A DNA stretch of 64,000 nucleotides from Sphingobacterium faecale (GTDB lineage: Bacteria; Bacteroidota; Bacteroidia; Sphingobacteriales; Sphingobacteriaceae). Position numbers and translations under genes: made by a program. The stretch is from contig NZ_JAERTY010000011.1 of the NCBI RefSeq assembly GCF_016746095.1, positions 62,001 to 126,000 of the forward strand, written 5' to 3'. Below the pieces are notes generated by a model that saw nothing but the letters and a program-made list of their open reading frames with translations, had not been told where the DNA came from and searched no databases. Each line of letters starts with the position of its first letter. Position 1 is the first letter of the stretch. This document shows, one piece after another, positions 40,250 to 49,725 of the stretch.

Positions 40250-40786
40250 ATGAGCAATACAAAATATATATTAGGAAGTTTTGCGGATCCTGACGAGATG
40301 ATGGATGGGATTGATAAATTGCAAGCAAACAACATCAGCATATACGATTGTTTTACCCCTATGCCTATTCACGGTATTGAAGCTAAATTAGGTGTTAGAC
40401 CTTCTCGTCTACCGATAGCCGCATTCTGTTTTGGAGGTTTAGGATTGATATTAGGATTTAGCTTATTGTATTTCACCATGTCTTACGATTGGCCGATGAA
40501 TATCGGAGGTAAGCCTTCGATGCCATTGCCTAACTTTGTACCGGTTACTTTTGAGGTAACGATATTATTATGTGCATTGGGTATGGTAGCTACCTTCTTT
40601 TTCCGTAATCATTTGTTCCCAGGACGTGCACCACGTGTGATGGATCTGAGAGCTACGGACGACCGCTTTATCATTGCTATTGATGCACGTGATAATGCTG
40701 ATCATACGTTGATTGACAATTTGTTAAAAGAAGCTGGTGCAGTAGAAGTTAAGTACAATGAAAGAAAATATGTTAGTTATGAATAA
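40250..40786 (+). CDS. actD: ActD, DUF3341 membrane subunit of alternative complex III
   Basis: A 178-residue DUF3341 protein with an N-terminal soluble alpha-beta part (YILGSFADPDEMMDGIDKLQ) and two membrane spans (FCFGGLGLILGFSLLYFTM and VTILLCALGMVATFFF). It is a structural subunit with no cofactor. Its stop overlaps the actE start by eight bases, indicating coupled translation. Confidence 0.93.
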   Translation: MSNTKYILGSFADPDEMMDGIDKLQANNISIYDCFTPMPIHGIEAKLGVRPSRLPIAAFCFGGLGLILGFSLLYFTMSYDWPMNIGGKPSMPLPNFVPVTFEVTILLCALGMVATFFFRNHLFPGRAPRVMDLRATDDRFIIAIDARDNADHTLIDNLLKEAGAVEVKYNERKYVSYE

Positions 40787-41414
40787 GAAGAATTTTCTTG
40801 GCGCTGTATGTGTAGCGGTAGCTTTCGCTGCAGTAACTACTGCTTGTGGTGACGGGACAACGCGTAGCACAGGTTTAGAATTTTCACGTAATATGTATGA
40901 TCCGATCGCTTATAATCCGGATCAGCCAAATAATAATTTTAAAAATAAGCAGACTGCACAAACTCCTCCGGCAGGGACGGATCCTATCGGTTTCGAGCGC
41001 TTTGGATCGGAGTACGAGAATACTGTTGAAGATTACACACGTGCGGGAGCTGAGTTAACTAATCCGCTTGAAGCGACGAAGGAAAACCTTGCACAGGGTG
41101 AGCATTTGTTTATAGCCAACTGTGCGGTATGTCATGGTAAAGAGGGTAAAGGTGATGGCTCGATTACGAAAGATCGTCAAGTGACCGATTCAAGAGGAAC
41201 TCGTAAGTTGGAGAACTTTCCTCCTCCACCGTCGTATGCTATCTCATCTGGAGCAAACTCATCTAGAGGTGGTGCTATGGCTGATCTTACAGCGGGAAAG
41301 ATTTATCATACTATTTACTACGGTTTGAATACAATGGGATCACACGCATCTCAGTTGAATCCAGAGGAACGTTGGAAAGTAGTTATGTATGTACAAGAAT
41401 TACAAAAGAAATAA
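40779..41414 (+). CDS. actE: ActE, monoheme cytochrome c lipoprotein of alternative complex III
   Basis: A 211-residue lipoprotein from the ATG at 40779 (MNKKNFLGAVCVAVAFAAVT, lipobox TTAC). One heme site is present: CAVCHGKEGKGDG, with a Met ligand candidate in NTMGSHASQL. Known ActE hands electrons to the next carrier. The longer open frame begins inside actD and is not needed. Confidence 0.93.
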   Translation: MNKKNFLGAVCVAVAFAAVTTACGDGTTRSTGLEFSRNMYDPIAYNPDQPNNNFKNKQTAQTPPAGTDPIGFERFGSEYENTVEDYTRAGAELTNPLEATKENLAQGEHLFIANCAVCHGKEGKGDGSITKDRQVTDSRGTRKLENFPPPPSYAISSGANSSRGGAMADLTAGKIYHTIYYGLNTMGSHASQLNPEERWKVVMYVQELQKK

Positions 41415-41433
41415 CCTAACATCAATTTTATAA

Positions 41434-42669
41434 ATGGGAACTCACAATCATCATCACGATTATAATTTCAGCGAGCAGTATACTTTTGCTGGCACGGCTA
41501 AGGTGATTAGCCTAGTTGCTATCGTATTGGGTATAGCTGCCATTGCTTTCGGTATGTTATCAAGTGAACATATTATTGTTGAGCGTACATATGCTAACCT
41601 GTTATTGATGGGGTATTATTTTACTTGTGTATGTGCAGCGGGAGCATTTTTTGTCGCTCTTCAATTAGTAACACAATCGGCTTGGTCTGCTGGATTAATA
41701 CGTATTCCTCAGGCTATGGCGAGTATTTTGCCTATAGCATCACTGGTTCTTCTAGTTATAGTAGGATTAGGGTTATATACGCACAATCTTTATCACCACT
41801 GGCATGCAGATGGCTTAATGGACCCAAATAGTCCAAATTACGATGCGCTAGTGGCTGGTAAGCAAGCTTTTTTGAATGTACCTGGATTTTTGATTCGTCA
41901 AATCTTATTCATGGGTAGCTACAGTATCTTTGCTTTCATTTTGGCTAAGTTGTCTTACAACGAAGACTTAGAAGGTGGACTTACATCGTACAAAAAAGGA
42001 TTTAAACTTTCTGCTATTTTCTTAGTAGTATTTGGTTTTACAACACCAATTTGGTCTTTTGACACGATCATGTCGTTAGAGGCACATTGGTTCTCTACTA
42101 TGTTTGGCTGGTATAACTTCGCTGCAATGTGGGTAAGTGGGCTATGTGTTATTACGGTAATACTTATCCTGTTGAAGAAAGCAGGTTATATGGCTTGGGT
42201 AAACGAAAATCACTTACATGATTTAGGGAAGTTAATCTTTGGTTTCTCTATTTTCTGGACTTATGTTTGGTTTGCTCAGTTTATGTTGATCTATTACTCT
42301 AATATTCCAGAGGAGACGGTATATTTCTACAAGCGTTTCGAACCAGAATATAAATTGTGGTTTTGGTTAAGTATTGTTATTAACTTTGTAGCACCTTTGT
42401 TATTATTGGTGGACAGAGATCTGAAGCGTAAGCAGAACGCTATGTTGTTTGTCGCTATATTGTTGTTATGCGGTCACTGGTTGGATTATTATATTATGAT
42501 AATGCCAGGTACTGTTGATACAGAGAGAGGGTTCGGCGTTATAGAGGTGGGTACAGCTATCGGTTTCGTTGGATTGTTTACTTTCTTGGTGATGAATAAG
42601 TTGAGTAAACATGCTTTGGTGCCCAAGAATCATCCTTTCTTGGACGAAAGTTTACATCATCAGATTTAA
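41434..42669 (+). CDS. actF: ActF, second membrane subunit of alternative complex III
   Basis: A 411-residue protein with about ten membrane spans, a shortened homologue of ActC. Recognisable segments are GAFFVALQLVTQSAWSAG, IWSFDTIMSLEAHWFSTMFG and SIFWTYVWFAQFMLIYYSNI. The N-terminus is His-rich (MGTHNHHHDYNF), on the cytoplasmic side. It closes the act gene set before coxB. Confidence 0.94.
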   Translation: MGTHNHHHDYNFSEQYTFAGTAKVISLVAIVLGIAAIAFGMLSSEHIIVERTYANLLLMGYYFTCVCAAGAFFVALQLVTQSAWSAGLIRIPQAMASILPIASLVLLVIVGLGLYTHNLYHHWHADGLMDPNSPNYDALVAGKQAFLNVPGFLIRQILFMGSYSIFAFILAKLSYNEDLEGGLTSYKKGFKLSAIFLVVFGFTTPIWSFDTIMSLEAHWFSTMFGWYNFAAMWVSGLCVITVILILLKKAGYMAWVNENHLHDLGKLIFGFSIFWTYVWFAQFMLIYYSNIPEETVYFYKRFEPEYKLWFWLSIVINFVAPLLLLVDRDLKRKQNAMLFVAILLLCGHWLDYYIMIMPGTVDTERGFGVIEVGTAIGFVGLFTFLVMNKLSKHALVPKNHPFLDESLHHQI

Positions 42670-42709
42670 TAGAACTAAAGAGATCACGTTCAAACGTTTA
42701 TTATAAGAA

Positions 42710-44029
42710 ATGAATTTAAAAATAAATAACAGGTTTAAATCCATAATGGGTTTACTACTATTGATCAGCTTTTGTTTTGTAGTGCCAGTATCGGCCGCAC
42801 AAAGTGATTCTACTGTGGTGGATACTACAGCAACTGTTACAGCTGTTGCTACAACTGATTCAACATCAGTAGATACTGCTGGAGCGGCTGTTGTTACAGA
42901 TTCTAGTGCTACTGATGTGTCTGCAACAGCTACGGATGGAGCTGCAGTTGCGAAAGTAGAGGAGGCTACTAAAATAGCCCCTCAGGTTTACAAGAATTTT
43001 TTCTATTATGTGTTACTGTTCTTGGTAGCATGTACAATCATAGCAGTGATTGGAAAAATCCATTCGGTTTATGTGTTGACACGTAAGATGAACGGAAAGT
43101 ACAACCCACTGAGTAATAACAACTGGCAGGCGGGCTTGTTTCTTTTGTTTTTGGTTGTTTTCCTAGCGGGTGTTTACTATTCCTACGCTGTGTGGGGAAG
43201 TTGGGCTTGGCGCGATGCAGCGACCGAACATGGTAAAGCGATTGACCAGATGTTTATCATCACATTAGTGATTACTACTTTTGTTTTGGTAATAACGCAT
43301 ATCGTTTTGTTGACATTTACCTATGTCTACAGAATGAGAGCAAAACGTATGGCTTATTATTATCCACATAACGATGCCATTGAGCGTATTTGGACAATTG
43401 TTCCGGCAATTGTATTAACCGTTTTGGTATTGTTTGGATTCTTTACATGGAGATCAATTACAAATGTTCCTGAGGAGTTACAAAAATCGGCAATACAAGT
43501 TGAGGTATTGGGAGAGCAATTCCAATGGCATGTTCGTTATCCTGGAGCTGATGGTATAATCGGCAAGCGTAATTATAAAATGACATCCCCTACAAATGGT
43601 TACGGTATCGATTTTAACGATAAAAACTCGTGGGATGATATTCGCGGCGAAGACATTGTTATTCCCGTAAACAAATCCGTGCGTTTTCATATTATTTCTA
43701 AAGATATTATCCACTCATTTTATATTCCTGATTTCCGTGTACAGGTTAATGCGGTACCAGGTATGACTAACTATTTCCAGTTTACACCTACTGTAACTAC
43801 TGAGGAGATGCGTGATCGTATGAATGACCCTAACTACAATTTTATCATGTTATGTAATAAGATTTGCGGTTCAGGTCACTGGAATATGGGTAAGAAGGTA
43901 ATAGTAGTTACCGAAGCTGAATATAAAGATTGGTTGAGCAAACAACAAAAGTACTTCACAGAAGAACTTCAACAGGAGTTTGCTGGTACGAGCGAAGTCG
44001 AAGGGATTACAACAGCTTCTGTCAATTAA
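42710..44029 (+). CDS. coxB: Cytochrome c oxidase subunit II with N-terminal extension
   Basis: Copper-A subunit of the heme-copper oxidase. After a signal peptide (to about residue 30) there is a low-complexity Thr/Ala/Val/Asp/Ser stretch (31-80), a hydrophobic span near 97-117 and another near 141-162, then the usual two-span hairpin (about 181-208 and 227-247) and the CuA domain. CuA ligands are His335, Cys382, Cys386, His390 and Met393. The residue two after Cys382, normally Glu with a magnesium-binding side chain, is Lys384 here. No fused cytochrome c follows. Confidence 0.93.
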   Translation: MNLKINNRFKSIMGLLLLISFCFVVPVSAAQSDSTVVDTTATVTAVATTDSTSVDTAGAAVVTDSSATDVSATATDGAAVAKVEEATKIAPQVYKNFFYYVLLFLVACTIIAVIGKIHSVYVLTRKMNGKYNPLSNNNWQAGLFLLFLVVFLAGVYYSYAVWGSWAWRDAATEHGKAIDQMFIITLVITTFVLVITHIVLLTFTYVYRMRAKRMAYYYPHNDAIERIWTIVPAIVLTVLVLFGFFTWRSITNVPEELQKSAIQVEVLGEQFQWHVRYPGADGIIGKRNYKMTSPTNGYGIDFNDKNSWDDIRGEDIVIPVNKSVRFHIISKDIIHSFYIPDFRVQVNAVPGMTNYFQFTPTVTTEEMRDRMNDPNYNFIMLCNKICGSGHWNMGKKVIVVTEAEYKDWLSKQQKYFTEELQQEFAGTSEVEGITTASVN

Positions 44030-44054
44030 TTGTTAAAAGAATTTATAATAGAAT

Positions 44055-45929
44055 ATGTCAAGCACAGTTATATCACACGACGCAGGTCATCATGATGCAC
44101 ATGGTCATCACCATGAGACTTTCCTAACAAAGTATATCTTTAGTCAGGATCATAAGATGATTGCGAAGCAATTCTTGATTACGGGTATCATCATGGCCGT
44201 TTTCGCCATGCTATTGTCCCTTTTGTTCCGTATCCAACTCGCTTGGCCGGATAAGGATTTTCCAATATTAGAAGTTTTCTTAGGTAAATGGGCCGAGGGA
44301 GGTCGTATTAAGCCCGAGTTCTTCTTATCTTTAGTGACTATCCACGGTACCATGATGGTTTTCTTCGTATTGACAGCAGGTTTGTCAGGTACGTTTAGTA
44401 ACCTTCTGATACCTTATCAACTGGGAGCCCGGGATATGGCGTCTCCTTTTATGAACATGCTATCCTACTGGTTCTTCTTTGTAGCCTGTGTGATTATGGT
44501 AGGTTCGTTCTTTGTTGAAAGTGGACCTGCATCTGCAGGATGGACGATCTACCCGCCATTGTCAGCTCTTCCTACATCCATCGCAGGATCAGGCTTAGGG
44601 ATGACATTGTGGTTAGCCAGTATGGTATTGTTTATTGCCTCTCAGGTAATGGGTGGTGTAAACTATATCAGTACGGTATTGAATATGCGTACTAAAGGGA
44701 TGGATCTTTGGAGAATGCCATTGACTATCTGGTCTTTCTTCTTAACTGCGATTGTTGGTTTGCTTTCGTTCCCAGTATTAGTTTCAGCTGTAGTATTGCT
44801 TATATTCGACCGTTCAGCAGGTACTTCTTTCTACTTATCGGATTTAGTAGTAGGTGGTCAGATTTTACCTAATGAAGGTGGTTCTCCGATCTTGTTCCAA
44901 CACTTATTCTGGTTCTTAGGTCACCCTGAGGTTTATATCGTTGTTATGCCTGCGTTAGGTTTGACATCTGAAGTTATCTCTACAAACTCTCGTAAACCGA
45001 TCTTCGGTTATCATGCGATGGTTTACTCTTTAGTAGGTATTACTGTACTTTCCTTTATCGTATGGGGGCACCACATGTTTGTAACGGGTATGAATCCTTT
45101 CTTAGGAGGCGTATTTATGATTACAACATTGATTATTGCAGTACCTTCGGCAGTTAAGGCCTTCAACTATATGGCTACTCTTTGGAGAGGTAATATCCGT
45201 TTTACACCAGCAATGATGTTTGCTATCGGTATGGTATCTTTCTTTATTTCCGGTGGTTTGACAGGTATTTTCTTAGGTAATGCGACGTTGGATATAAATA
45301 TACATGATACTTACTTTGTCGTAGCTCACTTCCACTTGGTAATGGGTTCTGCATCTATCTTTGGTATGTTGTGTGGTGTGTACCACTGGTATCCGAAAAT
45401 GTTCGGTAGAATGATGAACGAGAAATTGGGTTATTTCCACTTCTGGTTGACTTTTGTCGGTGCTTACCTGGTATTCTTCCCAATGCACTTTATGGGTATC
45501 GATGGTGTGCCTCGTCGTTACTATGCCTTTACGGAGTTCCCTTTCATGGAGAAATGGGTTTCTGTCAACGTATTGGTTACTTGGGCGGCAATTATAGCAG
45601 GTCTAGGCCAGTTGGCATTCTTGATTAATTTCTTCGGTTCTATCTGGAACGGTAAGAAAGCAACGCAAAACCCTTGGAATTCAAATACATTGGAGTGGAC
45701 TACTCCAGTAGAACATATTCACGGCAACTGGCCAGGAGAAATCCCTACAGTATACCGTTGGCCTTATGATTATTCAAAGCCGGGTCATGACGAAGATTTT
45801 ATTCCTCAGAACGTACCATTCTCGCAAACAATGAGTTCGAATATGATTCACGATTTTGAAGGAGATGATGAAGCTGTTCGTATACAAGAGCAGTGGAACA
45901 AAGAAAATAATAGAGTAGTAGAAGGTTAG
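44055..45929 (+). CDS. coxA: Cytochrome c oxidase subunit I
   Basis: Catalytic subunit with 12 or more spans that reduces oxygen and pumps protons. The 624 residues include HGTMMVFFV, FWFLGHPEVYIVVMPALG with the His-Tyr pair of A-type oxidases, the CuB pair in WGHHMF and DTYFVVAHFHLVMG holding the two heme histidines. The N-terminus is His-rich (HDAGHHDAHGHHHE). The TAG stop lies inside a hairpin (45920-45947). Confidence 0.97.
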   Translation: MSSTVISHDAGHHDAHGHHHETFLTKYIFSQDHKMIAKQFLITGIIMAVFAMLLSLLFRIQLAWPDKDFPILEVFLGKWAEGGRIKPEFFLSLVTIHGTMMVFFVLTAGLSGTFSNLLIPYQLGARDMASPFMNMLSYWFFFVACVIMVGSFFVESGPASAGWTIYPPLSALPTSIAGSGLGMTLWLASMVLFIASQVMGGVNYISTVLNMRTKGMDLWRMPLTIWSFFLTAIVGLLSFPVLVSAVVLLIFDRSAGTSFYLSDLVVGGQILPNEGGSPILFQHLFWFLGHPEVYIVVMPALGLTSEVISTNSRKPIFGYHAMVYSLVGITVLSFIVWGHHMFVTGMNPFLGGVFMITTLIIAVPSAVKAFNYMATLWRGNIRFTPAMMFAIGMVSFFISGGLTGIFLGNATLDINIHDTYFVVAHFHLVMGSASIFGMLCGVYHWYPKMFGRMMNEKLGYFHFWLTFVGAYLVFFPMHFMGIDGVPRRYYAFTEFPFMEKWVSVNVLVTWAAIIAGLGQLAFLINFFGSIWNGKKATQNPWNSNTLEWTTPVEHIHGNWPGEIPTVYRWPYDYSKPGHDEDFIPQNVPFSQTMSSNMIHDFEGDDEAVRIQEQWNKENNRVVEG

Positions 45930-45947
45930 GTTTTTAACCTACCTTCT
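45920..45947 (+). other. Hairpin enclosing the coxA stop codon
   Basis: AGAAGG plus TAGGTT pairs with AACCTA plus CCTTCT with a single bulged T and a three-base loop. No T-run follows, so it is more likely a transcript stabiliser or processing site than a terminator, which would let downstream assembly genes be made at a different level. Confidence 0.5.
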
Positions 45948-45975
45948 ATTGCATGGATGATGTAAAGTGTAATCG

Positions 45976-47019
45976 ATGTATCCAGCTGGAGAAAAGAGAT
46001 TTGTTAAAATCAATAGGTTTACGATATTTATCTTATTTGTCGTTATCACAGCTGGTGGTGTAGTAAGAAGTACAGGTTCAGGGATGGGCTGTCCAGATTG
46101 GCCGAAGTGTTTCAATCAGATTGTACCGCCTACCCATGTTTCTCAGTTACCGGAAGGTTATGAGCAGCATTATATTGACGGAAGGGTTAAAAAGAACGAT
46201 CGTTTCGCAAAGATGGTCGAACTATTTGGCTTTCCGGAGCTTGCAGATAATATCCGTCACGACGAGTCTATTTTGAAACATGAAGAATTTAATGTTGCAA
46301 AGACTTGGACGGAGTATATCAATCGGCTAGCTGGTGTTGTCGCAGGGTTTGCACTCCTTTTTACCGCTATATACTCATTCACCTACATCAAATCCAAACC
46401 ATCCATCTTTGTATGGAGCGTTCTTAATCTTTTTGCAGTAGTATTACAGGCTTGGTTAGGTTCCATAGTCGTTTCTACGAATTTGATGCCTTGGATAATA
46501 ACGGTACACATGCTGTTGGCACTCATTATAGTAGCGATTAGCATATACACGTTCTATCTGGCAACAACTTTTAGAAATAAGACTATTTTAATCAACTACC
46601 CATCTGGAGGTCTTAAAGCACTAGCTATGTTCTCCTTGGTGATTATGTTGGTGCAGGTCGTCTATGGTACAGAAGTCCGTGAGGCAATAGATCATCTAAA
46701 CTATTTGGGTAAAGATAGAACAACTTGGATCGACTCGATAGGTAATGTGTATGAAATCCACCGGATTTTGGCCTATGTGACGTTTGCAATCACGGTCTTG
46801 TTTTTCTTTTTGGTGAAGAATAGGTTCAGCGCAAACTCCATTCAAAGTCGCTACGCTTGGATTGTTTTGACTTTGGTACTGATTCAGATGGCCACAGGAA
46901 TTATTCTTGCTCGTTTTTCGGTACCGGCTGTTGCTCAAACAACACACTTGGTAATCGCAAGTCTGTTTTTTGGAGCGCAATATTATTTAATGCTTTTGAT
47001 GACTAAGTTGAAGAGATAA
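45976..47019 (+). CDS. ctaA: Heme A synthase
   Basis: Oxidises the C8 methyl of heme O to make heme A for subunit I. The 347 residues form a COX15/CtaA protein with eight spans: VITAGGVVRSTGSGMGCPDW, WTEYINRLAGVVAG (Glu-His region), AWLGSIVVSTNLMPWIITVH and VYEIHRILAYV with the heme histidines. The VRSTGSGMGCPDWP segment is a hallmark. It lies next to ctaB, its substrate supplier. Confidence 0.95.
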   Translation: MYPAGEKRFVKINRFTIFILFVVITAGGVVRSTGSGMGCPDWPKCFNQIVPPTHVSQLPEGYEQHYIDGRVKKNDRFAKMVELFGFPELADNIRHDESILKHEEFNVAKTWTEYINRLAGVVAGFALLFTAIYSFTYIKSKPSIFVWSVLNLFAVVLQAWLGSIVVSTNLMPWIITVHMLLALIIVAISIYTFYLATTFRNKTILINYPSGGLKALAMFSLVIMLVQVVYGTEVREAIDHLNYLGKDRTTWIDSIGNVYEIHRILAYVTFAITVLFFFLVKNRFSANSIQSRYAWIVLTLVLIQMATGIILARFSVPAVAQTTHLVIASLFFGAQYYLMLLMTKLKR

Positions 47020-47069
47020 TGAGAAGTGCTGTTTTTTCTTTTTTAGCGTACAGGGAGGTGAAGAATTAA

Positions 47070-47975
47070 ATGAAGACCTTTATATCTGATTTTAACAAAT
47101 TAGTCAAATTAAGATTAACGTTAACTGTTGTTTTTTCGGCGTCTATATCATTTTTGATCGGAGCTGAACAACAGGGTGAAGTAATGTGGCTCAATTGGGT
47201 ATTGTTGACAATTGGTGGTTTTCTAGTAACAGGAGCTGCTAATGGATTTAACGAGATCATTGAGAAAGATATAGATAAGCTGATGAAGCGGACGATGGAT
47301 CGCCCGTTGCCTGCTGGTCGTATGACTACAGGGCAAGCGTTGGTCTTGAGTGTTTTTATGGGCATTTTGGGTACAATGGTTCTCGTGAAGCTCAATTTTA
47401 TCGCAGGGTTGCTATCGGTGTTTTCTATATTTTTGTATGCCTTTGTGTACACCCCACTGAAACAGAAATCGCCTATTGCGGTATTTGTAGGGGCCATTCC
47501 AGGAGCGTTGCCGCCGTTGATTGGGTACTATGCTGCTTTCAAATCTGCAGGGTTCGGCTTGGAGTACGCCGCGGTTAGTGAAGCTGCAGTGGTGATTACC
47601 CCTTTGGTGTTGTTTGCTATTCAGTTTTTCTGGCAGTATCCCCATTTTTGGGCGATTGCTTGGGTAGCAGACGACGATTATAGGAATGCAGGTATTCGTT
47701 TATTGCCAACAACCAAGAAGGATACGGCTTCTGCAGGGTTGATTTTTATCTCCGCGTTGCTGATGATCCCAGCAGGATTCTTGCCCATGTATTATGGCTT
47801 TGGTGGGTTGGTGTTTACGATTGTATCGTTGTTAGGTGGATTGATGTTTACGTGGTACGGTTATCAACATTATAAGTTACGTACGGACGCATCAGCCAAG
47901 AAGGTAATGTATGTTTCCTTTTTGTACTTACCACTCACACAGCTCGTACTTTTATTTGACTTTATTCCTTTTTAA
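47070..47975 (+). CDS. ctaB: Heme O synthase (protoheme farnesyltransferase)
   Basis: UbiA-family prenyltransferase that adds farnesyl to heme B. The 301 residues show NGFNEIIEKDIDKLMKRTMD with the first Asp-rich motif, RPLPAGRM, and the second motif in VADDDYRNAGIRLLP, with about nine spans. A GGGAGG-like Shine-Dalgarno (47052-47058) precedes the ATG by about 11 bases, unusual for this genome. The stop is six bases before the next gene. Confidence 0.95.
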   Translation: MKTFISDFNKLVKLRLTLTVVFSASISFLIGAEQQGEVMWLNWVLLTIGGFLVTGAANGFNEIIEKDIDKLMKRTMDRPLPAGRMTTGQALVLSVFMGILGTMVLVKLNFIAGLLSVFSIFLYAFVYTPLKQKSPIAVFVGAIPGALPPLIGYYAAFKSAGFGLEYAAVSEAAVVITPLVLFAIQFFWQYPHFWAIAWVADDDYRNAGIRLLPTTKKDTASAGLIFISALLMIPAGFLPMYYGFGGLVFTIVSLLGGLMFTWYGYQHYKLRTDASAKKVMYVSFLYLPLTQLVLLFDFIPF

Positions 47976-47981
47976 TTAAAG

Positions 47982-48569
47982 ATGGGAAATATAACGATGA
48001 ATTTGGAAGAAGAATTACAGCAGACAAGAAAGGCTAAGAAGTTCAACCTTTGGTTGGGCATCATTGGTATGTTTATGATGTTTGCCGCTCTTTCTAGTGG
48101 TTTTATAGTGTATACAGCTAGTGGGGTAGACAAAGGGATCAAAACAATCCTACCACAGGCTTTTATTTATAGTACGCTGACAATAGTGTTGAGCAGCATT
48201 ACGTTGCATTTCGCTTATTCAGCTGCTAAGTTGGGAAATATCGGGAGACAGAAACTATTGTTGCTTGTCACAGTAGTGCTCGGTATTATCTTTTTTGTAG
48301 TTCAGGTACAAGCATGGAAGGTCTTGACCGAGCAAGGCGTTTATTTTATCAATAATAACGCTTCGCAGTCTTTCATCTATGTGTTCACTGGATTACACCT
48401 TTTACATATTGTCGTAGGGATATTGGTTCTTCTGCGTGCCCTTACTGGGGTATTGAAGGGCATACCTCAAGGAGACAACGTGTTTCGAATGGATCTAGCT
48501 ACTGTTTTTTGGCATTTTCTAGATCTTTTATGGATTTATATATATGTTTTCTTACTTTTGAATCAATAA
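47982..48569 (+). CDS. Cytochrome c oxidase subunit III, short paralogue
   Basis: A 195-residue heme-copper oxidase subunit III homologue with five spans, recognisable from AALSSGFIVYTASG, the FIYVFTGLHLLHIVVGILVL segment and FWHFLDLLWIYIYVFL at the C-terminus. Two in-frame starts exist (47982 and 47997). It is followed by a second, longer subunit III gene; Bacteroidota clusters often have such a pair, so it is not a split gene. Confidence 0.85.
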   Translation: MGNITMNLEEELQQTRKAKKFNLWLGIIGMFMMFAALSSGFIVYTASGVDKGIKTILPQAFIYSTLTIVLSSITLHFAYSAAKLGNIGRQKLLLLVTVVLGIIFFVVQVQAWKVLTEQGVYFINNNASQSFIYVFTGLHLLHIVVGILVLLRALTGVLKGIPQGDNVFRMDLATVFWHFLDLLWIYIYVFLLLNQ

Positions 48570-48578
48570 TAGTAAACA

Positions 48579-49316
48579 ATGAGTACAACTGTATCGCAAT
48601 TGGATAAGGTTAAAGACGGACCATGGAACGGTGGTAGGTCACCTTGGAACTTAGAGTATGGAAAAATCATGATGTGGTTTTTCTTGGTGTCGGATGCCTT
48701 TACATTTTCAGCATTCCTAATTTATTATGGTGCTCAAAAATTTGCGCAACCTACATGGATCGATGCGGATAAGGTTTTCCAGTCTATCCCTGGCATAGCA
48801 GATTCTGGCCAGCCTTTGGTTTTTGTAGGTATCATGACCTTTATCTTAATTATGTCTTCGGTTACTATGGTATTAGCTGTAGAGGCTGGACATCGTAATT
48901 CTAAACATGAGGTCGTTAAATGGATGATGTGGACAGTGTTGGGAGGCTTTATGTTTCTCGGTTGTCAAGCACTGGAGTGGTCTCACCTTCATCACCAAGG
49001 TTTTTGGTTTGGACGGAATCCTGCTACAGGCATGACGGATCCTGCCATGATAGCGGAGACATTACGACCTTACTTTACGAATGATATTTCGTATACAGCG
49101 GCATTGCAATTTGCGAATCTATTTTTCGCTATTACTGGTTTTCACGGATTGCACGTTTCAATAGGACTGTTGCTTAATATCATCATTTTATGTATGACAT
49201 TGAATAATACATTCGAGAGAAGAGGTACTTATTTAATGGTTGAAAAAGTTGGTCTTTATTGGCACTTTGTGGATTTAGTGTGGGTATTCGTATTTACATT
49301 CTTCTACTTAATCTAA
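48579..49316 (+). CDS. coxC: Cytochrome c oxidase subunit III
   Basis: A 245-residue subunit III with the lipid-binding helices around GKIMMWFFLVSDAFTFSAFL, EAGHRNSKHEVVKWMM, and the C-terminal GLYWHFVDLVWVFVFTFFYL. The GFHGLHVSIGLLLN segment carries the conserved HG-type motif. Subunit III stabilises the oxidase and keeps proton pumping robust. It begins nine bases after the first subunit III gene. Confidence 0.93.
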   Translation: MSTTVSQLDKVKDGPWNGGRSPWNLEYGKIMMWFFLVSDAFTFSAFLIYYGAQKFAQPTWIDADKVFQSIPGIADSGQPLVFVGIMTFILIMSSVTMVLAVEAGHRNSKHEVVKWMMWTVLGGFMFLGCQALEWSHLHHQGFWFGRNPATGMTDPAMIAETLRPYFTNDISYTAALQFANLFFAITGFHGLHVSIGLLLNIIILCMTLNNTFERRGTYLMVEKVGLYWHFVDLVWVFVFTFFYLI

Positions 49317-49345
49317 TTATAAAACTTAGCAATTTATCTAAAGAG

Positions 49346-49723
49346 ATGGCAAACCACGACAATATAGGTGCACAAGATGGGCACGCGCATGAAGAGGGAA
49401 TGGACAAAAAGCGTATTTGGTCAGTATTCTTCGTTTTACTGGCACTTACGGCACTGGAGTTCTTGATTGCATTAGGATTCGTCCACCACTGGGGAATATT
49501 GCAAAAAGGAGCATTGGTTAACACGATTTATATCGTATTGACACTCGTAAAAGCGTACTACATTGTTGCGTTTTTTATGCACTTGAAGTTCGAGAAATCT
49601 GGCTTTATCGTAACAACGAGTATCGTTTTCCTTTTCATTATTTACTTTATTATCCTGATTTTGATAGAAGGAAATTATTTGTTGACTCATTTTCATGAGC
49701 ATGCAATTTTCCCAAATAAATAA
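49346..49723 (+). CDS. Cytochrome c oxidase subunit IV-like protein
   Basis: A 125-residue protein with a His/Asp-rich N-terminus (GAQDGHAHEEGMDKKR) and three spans (WSVFFVLLALTALEFLIAL, then KAYYIVAFFMHLKFE, and FLFIIYFIILILI). This is the prokaryotic COX4 family. I start at the ATG at 49346, since the longer open frame runs into coxC. It is a small accessory subunit of the oxidase. Confidence 0.88.
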   Translation: MANHDNIGAQDGHAHEEGMDKKRIWSVFFVLLALTALEFLIALGFVHHWGILQKGALVNTIYIVLTLVKAYYIVAFFMHLKFEKSGFIVTTSIVFLFIIYFIILILIEGNYLLTHFHEHAIFPNK

Positions 49724-49725
49724 TA

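Noticed and set aside
47982..49316. Two subunit III genes as one frameshifted gene
   Set aside because: Both have complete N- and C-terminal segments and their own starts, and they are paralogues, not two halves.
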